Positions 1-7,619 of a stretch of 64,000 nt of DNA are shown here, piece after piece. Origin of the DNA: Paracoccus sp. Z118 (GTDB lineage Bacteria > Pseudomonadota > Alphaproteobacteria > Rhodobacterales > Rhodobacteraceae); assembly GCF_019061185.1 (NCBI RefSeq), contig NZ_JAHQZU010000006.1, positions 124,001 through 188,000 of the forward strand, written 5' to 3'. Made by a program: the position numbers and the translations under genes. The stretch's first letter is position 1. Every line of letters starts with the position of its first letter. Below the pieces are notes generated by a model, which was given only the letters and a program-made list of their open reading frames with translations, did not search any database and was not told the origin of the DNA.

Positions 1-600
1 GGATATGCTGTCGTTGATCTGGTCGGCGATGCCGCGGATGGTGTCCGCATGCTCGCGCGGCAGCAGCTCGTCCACCCGCTCGACCATGCGGTCCCAGTCG
101 AGCAGCAGGTAGAACGCCACCACCGGCACGATCACCAGCAGCAGCACGACCCCGATCACGTTTCCCACGGAACTGACCACCGTGACGAGGATCTGCCCCG
201 CCTGGTCCGACAGCTGCTCGGCCATCCGCGTCAGCGCCTGCCGCAGCGTGCCGCCCTCGGGCAGGATCGCCGGGAACTGGGTCGAGATCCAGCTCTGCAC
301 GGTCTCGATATAGCGCGGGGCGGCCTCGATCAGCCCGGCGATCTGCCGGATCAGCATCGGCACCAGCAGCGTGACCGCCAGAAGGAACGCCAGTGCCGCA
401 ATGAGGGTGATGAGCGCGACGGATTTCGTGCGCGACAGGCCGCTGCCCTCCAGCCGGTCCACCAGCGGGTCGAGGACATAGGCGATGCCCGCGCCGATCA
501 GGAACGGGGTCATCACGTTGCCCAGACCCCAGAGCGCCAGCAGGATCAGTGCGGCCACGCCGCTCCACCACCAGACCTGCTTGTGGACCGGGACGCGCAT
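1..600 (-). CDS. AI-2E family transporter (partial, 3' end outside window)
   Basis: The first 200 residues of an AI-2E/PerM-type permease are encoded; the gene runs off the left edge. Translation gives a short basic N-terminus, two hydrophobic segments at about residues 10-45, another pair at about 62-85, an amphipathic stretch, and then a strongly hydrophobic segment followed by [11 protein letters not shown], a typical central motif of this family. The ATG at 598-600 is the first plausible start. Family members are polytopic inner-membrane proteins that move small molecules or ions; the substrate cannot be predicted. It is divergent from proS across 222 bases that show no other feature. Confidence 0.88.
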   Translation of the reverse strand, partial: MRVPVHKQVWWWSGVAALILLALWGLGNVMTPFLIGAGIAYVLDPLVDRLEGSGLSRTKSVALITLIAALAFLLAVTLLVPMLIRQIAGLIEAAPRYIETVQSWISTQFPAILPEGGTLRQALTRMAEQLSDQAGQILVTVVSSVGNVIGVVLLLVIVPVVAFYLLLDWDRMVERVDELLPREHADTIRGIADQINDSIS

Positions 601-822
601 GGGATTCTCCGCTGTCAGGACGCGGTTCTACATGGCGCAGGGCCTGCGGCGATGCAAGGTGATGGGCAGGGCCGCAGCCGCCAAAGCCGTTGCCGGTGCG
701 CGGCGGGTGCGCTAACCGTGCCGGGCCGGATCGGGCGGGGCAACCCGCCTTTCGCCCCGGCTGCACGTTCGGTCCGGCCCCGCCGGCCGGTTCCTCGCCC
801 GTCTCTCCCTTGGGGTCGTCCA

Positions 823-2181
823 ATGCGTCTGTCGCGCTACTTCCTGCCCGTCCTGAAAGAAACCCCGTCCGAGGCGCAGATCGTCAGCCACCGGCTGATG
901 CTGCGCGCCGGCATGATAAAGCAGCAGGCGGCGGGCATCTATTCCTGGCTGCCCTTGGGCTACAAGGTGCTGCGCCGGATCGAGCAGATCGTCCACGAGG
1001 AGCAGCAGCGCGCCGGCCACATCCCCCTGCTGATGCCGACCCTGCAACCGGCCGACCTGTGGCGCGAATCCGGCCGCTATGACGATTACGGCGAGGAGAT
1101 GCTGCGCATCACCGACCGCCACAAGCGCGACCTTCTGTATGGTCCGACGAACGAGGAGATGATCACCGACATCTTCCGGTCGAACGTGAACAGCTACAAG
1201 GACCTGCCGCTGACGCTGTATCAGATCCAGTGGAAGTTCCGCGACGAGATCCGCCCCCGCTTCGGCGTCATGCGTGGCCGCGAATTCCTGATGAAGGACG
1301 GCTACAACTTCGACCTCACGAAAGAGGACGCGCTGCACGCCTATAACCGGCATCTGGTCAGCTATCTGCGCACCTATGAGCGGATGGGCCTCCAGGCGAT
1401 TCCGATGCGGGCGGATTCCGGCCCGATCGGCGGCGAGAACACGCATGAGTTCCTCGTGCTGGCCGAAACCGGCGAGTCGGAGGTCTTCTACGACAGCCAG
1501 ATCACCGACCTGACCTTCGGGGGTCGCGAGATCGACTATGACGACCCTACCGCCTGCGCCGCCGTGCTGGAGGAGTTCACCAGCCGCTACGCCCGCACCG
1601 ACGAGACCCACGACGAGGCGCTGTTCAACGACATCCCCGAGGATCGCCGCAAGTCCGCGCGCGGGATCGAGGTCGGCCAGATCTTCTACTTCGGCACCAA
1701 GTATTCGGAACCGATGGGCGCGACCGTCGTCGGCCCGGACGGCCAGCGCACGCCGGTCCACATGGGCTCGCACGGGATCGGCGTCAGCCGCCTTCTGGGG
1801 GCGATCATCGAGGCAAGTCACGACGACAAGGGCATCATCTGGCCCGAAGGCGTGACTCCGTTCCATGTCGGGCTGGTCAACCTCAAGCAGGGCGATGCGT
1901 CCACCGACAGCGCCTGCGCGGCGATCGAGCGGGAACTGACGGCGAACGGGCTGGAAGTCCTCTACGACGACCGCGACGAGCGGGCGGGCGCGAAGTTCGC
2001 GACGATGGACCTCATCGGCTTGCCGTGGCGGATCACCGTGGGGCCGCGCGGGCTGGCGAACAACAAGGTCGAGCTGACCAGCCGCCGCTCGGGCCAGTCC
2101 GAGGAACTGTCGCCGCAGGATGCGGTCGCGCGGGCGGTCGAGATCTACGCGCCGGTCCTCGCTCGCAGCTTCAAGGGCTGA
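823..2181 (+). CDS. proS: Prolyl-tRNA synthetase, alphaproteobacterial short type
   Basis: A 452-residue class II aminoacyl-tRNA synthetase that charges tRNA-Pro in the cytosol. The start MRLSRYFLP and the sequence from GPTNEEM through [21 protein letters not shown] match motif 2 of bacterial ProRS; motif 3 is in [12 protein letters not shown]. The anticodon-binding domain fills roughly residues 345-452. The length is that of the alphaproteobacterial form, which lacks the roughly 180-residue editing insertion of E. coli ProS. An open frame continues upstream to position 49, but homology begins at the ATG at 823, so the upstream part is not coding. The next gene follows after three bases, which suggests co-transcription. 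Confidence 0.96.
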   Translation: MRLSRYFLPVLKETPSEAQIVSHRLMLRAGMIKQQAAGIYSWLPLGYKVLRRIEQIVHEEQQRAGHIPLLMPTLQPADLWRESGRYDDYGEEMLRITDRHKRDLLYGPTNEEMITDIFRSNVNSYKDLPLTLYQIQWKFRDEIRPRFGVMRGREFLMKDGYNFDLTKEDALHAYNRHLVSYLRTYERMGLQAIPMRADSGPIGGENTHEFLVLAETGESEVFYDSQITDLTFGGREIDYDDPTACAAVLEEFTSRYARTDETHDEALFNDIPEDRRKSARGIEVGQIFYFGTKYSEPMGATVVGPDGQRTPVHMGSHGIGVSRLLGAIIEASHDDKGIIWPEGVTPFHVGLVNLKQGDASTDSACAAIERELTANGLEVLYDDRDERAGAKFATMDLIGLPWRITVGPRGLANNKVELTSRRSGQSEELSPQDAVARAVEIYAPVLARSFKG

Positions 2182-2184
2182 CGG

Positions 2185-2670
2185 ATGGGATTGCTGCGGC
2201 TGATCCTCGCGCTTGGGTTCGCCGTGGCGCTGTCGCAGTTTCCGGCGTTCTCGGATCAGTATGTGCAGCGTCTCGGCGGGCAGGTCGATGCGCTGACGCA
2301 GGTGGCCGGGGCTTTCGACCGCAGCGCGGACCGCGCCGGGCTGACCCGCGATCAGGCGCTGGCGGAGCTTTCCGGCACCAGCTTCCGCGACGCCCATGCC
2401 GGCGACATGCGGCAGGTATTCGTCCGGCTGGACCGGGCCCGCGGTGATCTGACGCTGCTGCGCGCGGCCTCGCCGCTGGAACGGATCGCGCTGCCGCACC
2501 GGCTGCGCGACGTGGACACCCTGCAAGCGACATGGGGCGATTTCCGCCCGGCGGTTCCGGTGACGGGCGCGGGCTTCATGGCGGCGGGAATCGGCTTCCT
2601 GCTGGGATGGGCGCTGGCGAGCCTGCTGGCCCTGCCCTTCCGCCGCCGCGAGTCGCCGAGCTGGCGATGA
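2185..2670 (+). CDS. DUF2937 family membrane protein
   Basis: A 161-residue protein with an N-terminal hydrophobic segment (residues 1-20), a helical middle and a C-terminal hydrophobic segment (about 128-150), followed by a basic tail. The arrangement, with FPAFSDQYVQRLGGQVDAL after the first segment and two membrane spans around a periplasmic or cytoplasmic helical region, is what I know from DUF2937. Its function is unknown. It starts three bases after the proS stop and is probably translated from the same message. It ends about 85 bases before the oppositely oriented tRNA-His. Confidence 0.78.
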   Translation: MGLLRLILALGFAVALSQFPAFSDQYVQRLGGQVDALTQVAGAFDRSADRAGLTRDQALAELSGTSFRDAHAGDMRQVFVRLDRARGDLTLLRAASPLERIALPHRLRDVDTLQATWGDFRPAVPVTGAGFMAAGIGFLLGWALASLLALPFRRRESPSWR

Positions 2671-2755
2671 GCGCCGCCGCCGGTGTGGCGGAGAACGGAC
2701 TCCGGCAAGCGCCACCTCGGAACGGCGGCAGGAACCGGATCGCGGGAATTTGTGG

Positions 2756-2832
2756 TGGTACCGCCTCCCCGGCTTGAACGGGGGACCTCTGGATCCACAA
2801 TCCAGCGCTCTAACCAACTGAGCTAAGGCGGC
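2756..2832 (-). tRNA. tRNA-His (GTG)
   Basis: Read on the minus strand, this 77-base segment folds as a full cloverleaf: acceptor GCCGCCT with AGGCGGT, D arm with AGCTCAGTTGGTTAGAGC, anticodon stem CTGGA/TCCAG around TTGTGGA (anticodon GTG), T arm with GTTCAAGCC, and an encoded CCA. Position 1 is G paired to U72, the discriminator is A73, and the base before G1 is T. There is therefore no encoded G-1 and no G-1:C73 pair. A histidine tRNA of this kind is known from a group of alphaproteobacteria that use a divergent histidyl-tRNA synthetase. Confidence 0.96.
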
Positions 2833-2933
2833 ACAGGCGGATCATTTAGCGACGAGCGGGGGACGATGCAAGCCTCTCTTGCCGGAATCCGGGGCGCGAT
2901 CTACAGGTGGATCGAACAGAGAAAGGACCCGCC

Positions 2934-3161
2934 ATGGGCATCAACAGCCAGAGCGACATCGCGGCGAATATCCAGATCGGCCCGACCGACCAGGGCATGG
3001 TCCGCATCTATATCGAGGGTGAGGGCGTGGACCTGCCGCTGGACTTCGACCCCGAAGAGGCGGAGGAGATCGCCGAGGAGCTGCTCGCCGCCGCCGAGGC
3101 CGCGCGCGACATGGGCAAGGGCGGCAAGCCGGGCAAGCCCAAGGGCAAGCCGCGCCGCTGA
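2934..3161 (+). CDS. DUF6324 family small acidic protein
   Basis: A 75-residue protein starting MGINSQSDIAANIQIGP, with the acidic region DLPLDFDPEEAEEIAEELL at about residues 37-55 and a Lys/Gly/Pro-rich tail. The ATG at 2934 is chosen because GAAAGGA lies about seven bases before it; an in-frame start at 2907 has no such site. I recognise it as the small conserved protein named DUF6324 in Rhodobacterales. No function is known. It has no membrane segment or signal peptide, and it stands alone between tRNA-His and the convergent MmcB-like gene. Confidence 0.75.
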   Translation: MGINSQSDIAANIQIGPTDQGMVRIYIEGEGVDLPLDFDPEEAEEIAEELLAAAEAARDMGKGGKPGKPKGKPRR

Positions 3162-3203
3162 TCTGCCACGAAGGCAGAAACCGGGCGGCCCGCAATGGCC
3201 GAT

Positions 3204-3680
3204 TCAGAACTCGCCGTCGCCCGCGCCCGGATCGGTGGTGCGGATCAGCCGGCAGGCCGCCACCCGCGCCACGTCGCGCAGCAGCCGTGTGCGCCGCGCC
3301 GCCGGAAGCTTGCTCAACGGCGCCATCCGCGTCAGTTCGGCACCGTAGGGATCGGCCACCAGCAGGCCGCTGTCGTCGGGCAGCAATTCCACCGGGAAGT
3401 CGCAGTCGGTCGCCCAGAAGAACCGGTCGCAGAACTCAAGATAGCCCTGCCACTTGCGATCGCTGGTGAAATCGGCGCGGCAGCTCTTGCATTCGACGAT
3501 CCATATCTCGCCCTGCGGGGTGATCGAGATGACATCGACCCGCAGCCCCGGCACTGGCACGAACTCGGCCAGCGGGGCGTGACCCAGCGTCATCAGCAGG
3601 CGCGAGACCCCGCGCGCGAGGCGCTGGCCCGGCAAGTCCGGCAACAGGTCGGGAAGCTGGTCGTCCATGCGGCCGACCAT
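3204..3680 (-). CDS. mmcB: MmcB-like DNA repair-associated protein
   Basis: A 158-residue protein of the MmcB family (PF06319), a restriction-endonuclease-like fold associated with DNA repair in alphaproteobacteria. Visible features are RLARGVSRLL near the N-terminus and the nuclease-like core LRVDVISI...GEIWIVECKSCRADF (about residues 45-75), which holds the D...E-x-K arrangement of the PD-(D/E)XK fold. A later WQGYLEFCDRFFWAT block follows. The start is uncertain: ATG codons at 3680 and 3668 and a TTG at 3704 are all in frame, and none has a strong ribosome site. No LexA box was recognised upstream. Confidence 0.8.
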   Translation of the reverse strand: MVGRMDDQLPDLLPDLPGQRLARGVSRLLMTLGHAPLAEFVPVPGLRVDVISITPQGEIWIVECKSCRADFTSDRKWQGYLEFCDRFFWATDCDFPVELLPDDSGLLVADPYGAELTRMAPLSKLPAARRTRLLRDVARVAACRLIRTTDPGAGDGEF

Positions 3681-3808
3681 GAACGAAGTGGCAACACGGT
3701 GCAAGCGCCCGCCCCTTGCAAGCGGCCCCGCCGGTTCCTAAATGTTGTAACCGGCGGGTTTCTGCTCTTCTCGTGTTCGGCCTTCTTTTCCACTGGCCTA
3801 TAACTCTT

Positions 3809-3940
3809 CCGAGGGGGCTGGCTCTGTCAGGGCCCTGGTCCTGTTACCCGGCACCCACCTGGACATCCAGGCTTTCGGGGAAACCTGTGCCGTCACGGTC
3901 GCTGCGGTTCCCGCCACCCGCGCAAAGCCGCCCCTCGGGG
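3809..3940 (+). ncRNA. ssrS: Probable 6S RNA
   Basis: No gene fits this stretch, but it looks like a structured RNA. A good -10 box, TATAAC, lies at 3799-3804. The 5' end CCGAGGGG (3809-3816) can pair with CCCCTCGG (3931-3938), giving a closing stem with GGCU/AGCC extending it. Inside, GGCAC pairs with GTGCC and encloses the hairpin CCTGG-ACAT-CCAGG. A long rod closed by its own ends around an open centre and ended by a terminator is the layout of 6S RNA, the RNA that binds the housekeeping RNA polymerase. I identify it from overall layout and recall, not from a covariance search. Confidence 0.58.
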
Positions 3941-3950
3941 CGGCTTTGTC
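3924..3950. terminator. Rho-independent terminator between ssrS candidate and doxX
   Basis: AAAGCCGCC (3924-3932) pairs with GGCGGCTTT (3939-3947) around a short loop and is followed by a T-rich stretch. The A run on the other side would serve the converging doxX transcript as well. The left arm overlaps the 3' strand of the proposed 6S closing stem. Confidence 0.75.
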
Positions 3951-3975
3951 GTTTCGGGGGACAGGCAGAAGCGCC

Positions 3976-4395
3976 TCAGGCGCGCGTCTCGCGCTGTGCG
4001 TCCACGCCCCATTCGCCGGGGCCGGCGACGACGAAATACAGGAACACGAAGCAATAGAGGATCGCCGCGTCGCCGCCGTTCAGGTTCGGCCAGAAGCTCT
4101 GCGGCGCGTGGGCCATGAAATAGGCCGCCGCCATCATGCCCGAGGCGACGAAGGCCGCGATGCGGGTGAAGAAGCCGAGCGCGATCAGCGCCCCGCCGAC
4201 CAGCTCGATGATGCCGCCCAGCAGCATCAGCGGCGGCAGCGAACCGCCCGCGGCGTCCGCCACGTCGGGAAAGCCGAACAGCTTCTGCGTGCCGTGCGCC
4301 ATGAACAGCAGTCCGGCCATGATCCGCAGGACCGACAGCATGCGGGGGGCCCAGGTGGCGGTCCAGGTCGTGGTGGTCCAGTTCGTCGTCGTCAT
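3976..4395 (-). CDS. DoxX family membrane protein
   Basis: A 139-residue protein with four hydrophobic segments, typical of the DoxX/SURF4 family. After a Thr/Trp-rich N-terminus comes RIMAGLLFMAHGTQKLFGFP, the family signature around the first membrane helix, then LLGGIIELVGGALIALGFFTR. The start ATG at 4393-4395 has GGAAAC just upstream; an open frame further upstream carries no homology. DoxX proteins are inner-membrane proteins linked to redox and stress physiology, but this one's substrate is unknown. It lies 124 bases downstream of the VOC dioxygenase gene on the same strand, a common pairing that suggests a shared transcript. Confidence 0.9.
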   Translation of the reverse strand: MTTTNWTTTTWTATWAPRMLSVLRIMAGLLFMAHGTQKLFGFPDVADAAGGSLPPLMLLGGIIELVGGALIALGFFTRIAAFVASGMMAAAYFMAHAPQSFWPNLNGGDAAILYCFVFLYFVVAGPGEWGVDAQRETRA

Positions 4396-4519
4396 TCGTG
4401 TTTCCTTTCGGGTGGTGAACGGGCGCGCGGCCCGCGGGGTTGGTGCGGCGGGCAAGCTCGCCCGCCGCTGTTCATCGGGAAGCCGGACGGGGCCGAAGCC
4501 CGTCCGACAGGGTGCGGGA

Positions 4520-5389
4520 TCAGGCTGCGGCGACGCGCAGTCGGGTGCCCCAGGGGTCTTCGGCCGCAAGCGTGCCGTCGTCGTCCGCCGTCAGGCGGGA
4601 CGCAAGCGCCTTCATCACCTGCGGCTCGGCAATCAGGCCGACCTCGGCCAGCCCGGTCGCGCCCTCGGGACGACGCCCCGCGCCGCGGCTGTTCCAGACA
4701 TTCGTGCCGATGTGGTGATGATAGCCGTCCGCGCCGAGGAAGGTCGCGCCGGGATAGTGGCAGGCCACATCGAAGCCCATGACGCCGGCATAGAAGTCCT
4801 GCGCCGCCTTCAGCTCGCCCACCTGCAGGTGGACATGGCCGACGATCGTGCCGCCCGGCATGCCGTCGAAGGGCCGCCCGGTCGCCAGATCGCGCAACTC
4901 GCGCAGGTTCAGCGGCAGCGTCGCCATCTTGACGAGACCATCCTTCTCATGCGTCCAGACCTCGCTCGGCCGGTCCCAATAGACCTCGATGCCGTTGCCC
5001 TCGGGGTCGGACAGGTAGAACGCCTCGCTCACCAGATGGTCCGATGCGCCCTCCAGCCGGACGCCGCTATCAGCGACGTGGACCATCCAGTCGGCAAGAT
5101 CGGCGCGGGTCGGCAGCAGGAAGGCGACGTGGAACAGCCCGGCATCTTTGCGGCTTGCGAGCGTCGCCTCGGGGTCGTGGCGCAGGTCCAGAAGGACCCG
5201 GCCGCCCGCGCCAAGCTGGTGGCGGCCCGGCTCGGTGCGGATCGGACGCAGGCCGATCACGTCCTGATAGAAGCGGCTGACGCGGCCCAGATCGCGCACG
5301 GTCAGCGCGACGGTGGCGATGCGCAGCGAGGCGCCTTCCGACGTGATCCCCGCCCTGGGCACCGTGGCATGGCTTGTGTCGTCCAACAT
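4520..5389 (-). CDS. VOC family dioxygenase-like protein (CatE type)
   Basis: A 289-residue protein with two vicinal-oxygen-chelate modules, at about residues 20-145 and 165-285, as in catechol 2,3-dioxygenase-like CatE proteins. Possible metal ligands are the His in GLFHVAF, the His residues in GHVHLQV and YHHHIGTN, and the Glu in YLSDPEGNGIEVYWDRP. The ATG at 5389 is supported by AGGAGGTGAAACC directly upstream. It is divergent from a LysR regulator and followed by doxX, an arrangement in which the regulator usually controls the dioxygenase and DoxX in response to a quinone or electrophile. That role is inferred from context only. Confidence 0.87.
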   Translation of the reverse strand: MLDDTSHATVPRAGITSEGASLRIATVALTVRDLGRVSRFYQDVIGLRPIRTEPGRHQLGAGGRVLLDLRHDPEATLASRKDAGLFHVAFLLPTRADLADWMVHVADSGVRLEGASDHLVSEAFYLSDPEGNGIEVYWDRPSEVWTHEKDGLVKMATLPLNLRELRDLATGRPFDGMPGGTIVGHVHLQVGELKAAQDFYAGVMGFDVACHYPGATFLGADGYHHHIGTNVWNSRGAGRRPEGATGLAEVGLIAEPQVMKALASRLTADDDGTLAAEDPWGTRLRVAAA

Positions 5390-5438
5390 GGTTTCACCTC
5401 CTTGTGTCGTGTTGGGACTGATATGGACGCGGCGGTTC

Positions 5439-5456
5439 ATCCTGATAAGCATGGAT
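5439..5456. promoter_or_regulatory. Possible LysR-type operator
   Basis: In the 102-base divergent region between the VOC gene and the LysR gene there is a small dyad, ATCC (5439-5442) and GGAT (5453-5456) separated by ten bases. It is the only symmetric element I see there and is placed where a LysR-type regulator could act on both genes. The motif is short and could be chance. Confidence 0.3.
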
Positions 5457-5491
5457 CTGGTGCTGACAGCTCACACCCGGAGAGTTAGGCG

Positions 5492-6415
5492 ATGCTGGAC
5501 CGCTTCACCGGACTTCAGGTCTTTTCCCGCGTTGCGGCGCTCGGCAGCCTGTCGGCGGCGGCGCGGGCGCTGGGGATGTCGCAGACGATGGCGTCCAAGC
5601 ACATGACCGCGCTCGAGGATCGGCTGGGCGTCAAGCTGGTGCATCGCACCACCCGCAAGGTGACGCTGACCGAGGCCGGGCAGCGCTATCTCGACAGCGC
5701 CGAGCGGATACTCGAGGAGCTGGAGCGTGCCGACGCCTTCGCCAGCGCCGAACGAGTCGAGGTCACGGGCACGCTGCGGGTCAATGCGCCGGTGTCGTTC
5801 GGGGTGCGGGTGCTGGCGCCGATGCTGCCCGACCTGGCCGCACGGCATCCCGCGCTGCGGGTCGATCTGGCGCTGAACGACCGCCCCGTCGATCTGGTCG
5901 GCGAAGGCTGGGACGTCGCCGTGCGGGTCGGTCTGCTGCGCCAGCCCGACCTGATCGCCCGCAGGCTGGCCCCCTGCCGCACCTCGCTCGCCGCCGCGCC
6001 CGCGTATCTGGCGGCGCATGGCGCGCCCGAGCGGGTGGCGGACCTCGCGGGGCACAACTGCCTCGACTACACGCTGTCGCAGAGCGTCGGCGGCGGTCAG
6101 TGGCGCTTCGGTCCCGACGAGAGCGTGAAGGTCGCCGTCACCGGCAACCTGCAGGCCAATAACGGCGACGCGCTGCTGATGGCGGCGCGGGCGGGTCAGG
6201 GGATCGTCTATCAGCCGACCTTCATCCTCGGCGACGATTTCAGGGCCGGGACGCTGGTGCCGTTGACGCTGGACCACCCGCCGGCCCACCTGCACGGCGT
6301 CTTCGCCGTCTATCCCATGAGCCGCCGCCCGCCCGCGCGGCTGCGCGCTTTCGTGGACTGGATGGCCGAACGCTGCGGCCCGGTGCCCCCCTGGGACCGC
6401 AATCTCGCGCTGTAG
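5492..6415 (+). CDS. LysR family transcriptional regulator
   Basis: A 307-residue LysR-type regulator. The N-terminal helix-turn-helix (residues 1-60) is clear: GSLSAAARALGMSQTMASKHM followed by LEDRLGVKLVHRTTRKVTLTEAG. The rest is a periplasmic-binding-like effector domain (about 90-295) with DLIARRLAPCRTSLAAAPAYL, typical of the CrgA/DsdC-like subgroup often placed beside oxidoreductases. It is divergent from the VOC/DoxX pair and is probably its regulator. About 230 bases after its stop, up to 6646, show no further gene or clear signal. Confidence 0.92.
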   Translation: MLDRFTGLQVFSRVAALGSLSAAARALGMSQTMASKHMTALEDRLGVKLVHRTTRKVTLTEAGQRYLDSAERILEELERADAFASAERVEVTGTLRVNAPVSFGVRVLAPMLPDLAARHPALRVDLALNDRPVDLVGEGWDVAVRVGLLRQPDLIARRLAPCRTSLAAAPAYLAAHGAPERVADLAGHNCLDYTLSQSVGGGQWRFGPDESVKVAVTGNLQANNGDALLMAARAGQGIVYQPTFILGDDFRAGTLVPLTLDHPPAHLHGVFAVYPMSRRPPARLRAFVDWMAERCGPVPPWDRNLAL

Positions 6416-6646
6416 CGAAGCTGGGTGGACACTGCCCGCGCAGGTTTCCACCGAGAACGGCACGACGGGCCCGCGGGCAACTACTCCGAACACCAGCCGC
6501 GTTCCGGGTCCGAAGCGTTGCCGCGCGTTGGGGTTGACGTGCCGGTTTTCGCACAGCGCGGATGCGCTCGGCGGCGGATCGCGGCTTGCGCTGACGACCT
6601 CCAGTCCCTAAGCCAAGGCGCAGCACCCGGCCAGACGGAGCGCAGC

Positions 6647-7603
6647 ATGATCCCCGCCTCGACCGAACGCATCGCCCTTGTCACCGGAGGCGGCGGCTTC
6701 ATCGGCCAGTCCCTCGTCAGGCGGCTGCTGGCGGAAGGCTGGACCGTCCGCAACCTCGACTTCGTGGCCGGCCGCATCGACCATCCCCGGCTGAGCCACT
6801 GGGCCGGCAGTTTCCTGCAACGCGAGCTGCTGACCGAGGCGCTGGTGGCCGTCGATACCGTCTTCCATCTCGCCGCGACGAAGTTCCCGCGCGAGGCCGA
6901 CCGCGACCCGCTGGCCGACGCGCAGGAGAACGTCACCGGCACGGTCATGCTGCTGGACCGCGCGATCGAGGCCGAGACGCGGCGGCTGATCTTCGCCTCG
7001 TCCGGCGGCACGGTCTATGGCCCGCCGGAGCGCCTGCCGGTGGACGAGGATCACCCGACGCGGCCGATGTCGGCCTATGGGGTGTCGAAACTGGCCTGCG
7101 AGCACTACCTGCGGCTTTACGATGGCCGCGGCCGGCGGCCGCTTTCGACGCTGTCGCTGCGTCTGGCGAACCCCTACGGGCCGCGCCAGAACATCGACAA
7201 GGCGCACGGCGCGCTGACGACCTTCTGCCACCGCGCGGCGCAGCGCCGCCCGATCACGATCTGGGGCGATGGCAGCGTCGAGCGCGACTTCGTCCATATC
7301 GACGATGTCTCGCGCGCCCTGGTGCGGGCGGCGGATGCCGGGGCGCACGGCACCCAGATCAACATCGGCGCGGGGAAAGGCACCACGCTGAACGACATCC
7401 TCGCGCTGATCGAGCAGGTGCAGGGTCGCCGGCCCGAGGTCATCTTCGAGCCGGGCCGCGCCTTCGACGTGCCGCGCAGCGTGCTGTGCAGCAACCGCGC
7501 GCGCGAGCTGCTCGGCTGGCAGGCCGAGACGCCGCTGGAACAGGGCGTTGCCGAACTGCTGGCCGCTTTCGCTCCAACCGAGCCCGCGCTCGAACGCGGC
7601 TGA
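6647..7603 (+). CDS. NAD-dependent epimerase/dehydratase (nucleotide-sugar)
   Basis: A 318-residue extended short-chain dehydrogenase. The nucleotide-binding loop TGGGGFIG is at residues 13-20, the catalytic Tyr-x-x-x-Lys is Y144-GVS-K148, and SSGGTVYG carries the active-site Ser/Thr. The sequence RLANPYGPRQ and the hexose-binding tail resemble UDP-glucose 4-epimerase-like enzymes, but the exact sugar cannot be told. An open frame extends upstream to 6425 without homology; the ATG at 6647 begins the conserved part. It converges with a sulfotransferase gene 16 bases away and belongs to a small glycan group extending to 12.25 kb. Confidence 0.88.
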   Translation: MIPASTERIALVTGGGGFIGQSLVRRLLAEGWTVRNLDFVAGRIDHPRLSHWAGSFLQRELLTEALVAVDTVFHLAATKFPREADRDPLADAQENVTGTVMLLDRAIEAETRRLIFASSGGTVYGPPERLPVDEDHPTRPMSAYGVSKLACEHYLRLYDGRGRRPLSTLSLRLANPYGPRQNIDKAHGALTTFCHRAAQRRPITIWGDGSVERDFVHIDDVSRALVRAADAGAHGTQINIGAGKGTTLNDILALIEQVQGRRPEVIFEPGRAFDVPRSVLCSNRARELLGWQAETPLEQGVAELLAAFAPTEPALERG

Positions 7604-7619
7604 CCGGCCGCATCGCGGA

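Noticed and set aside
49-822. In-frame extension of proS to position 49
   Set aside because: The translated extension is antisense to the AI-2E permease and is rich in His, Gln and Arg without homology; ProS homology begins at 823.
3809-3940. Signal recognition particle (4.5S) RNA as an alternative to 6S
   Set aside because: The conserved SRP hairpin with its GGAAGCAGCC-like loop is not present.
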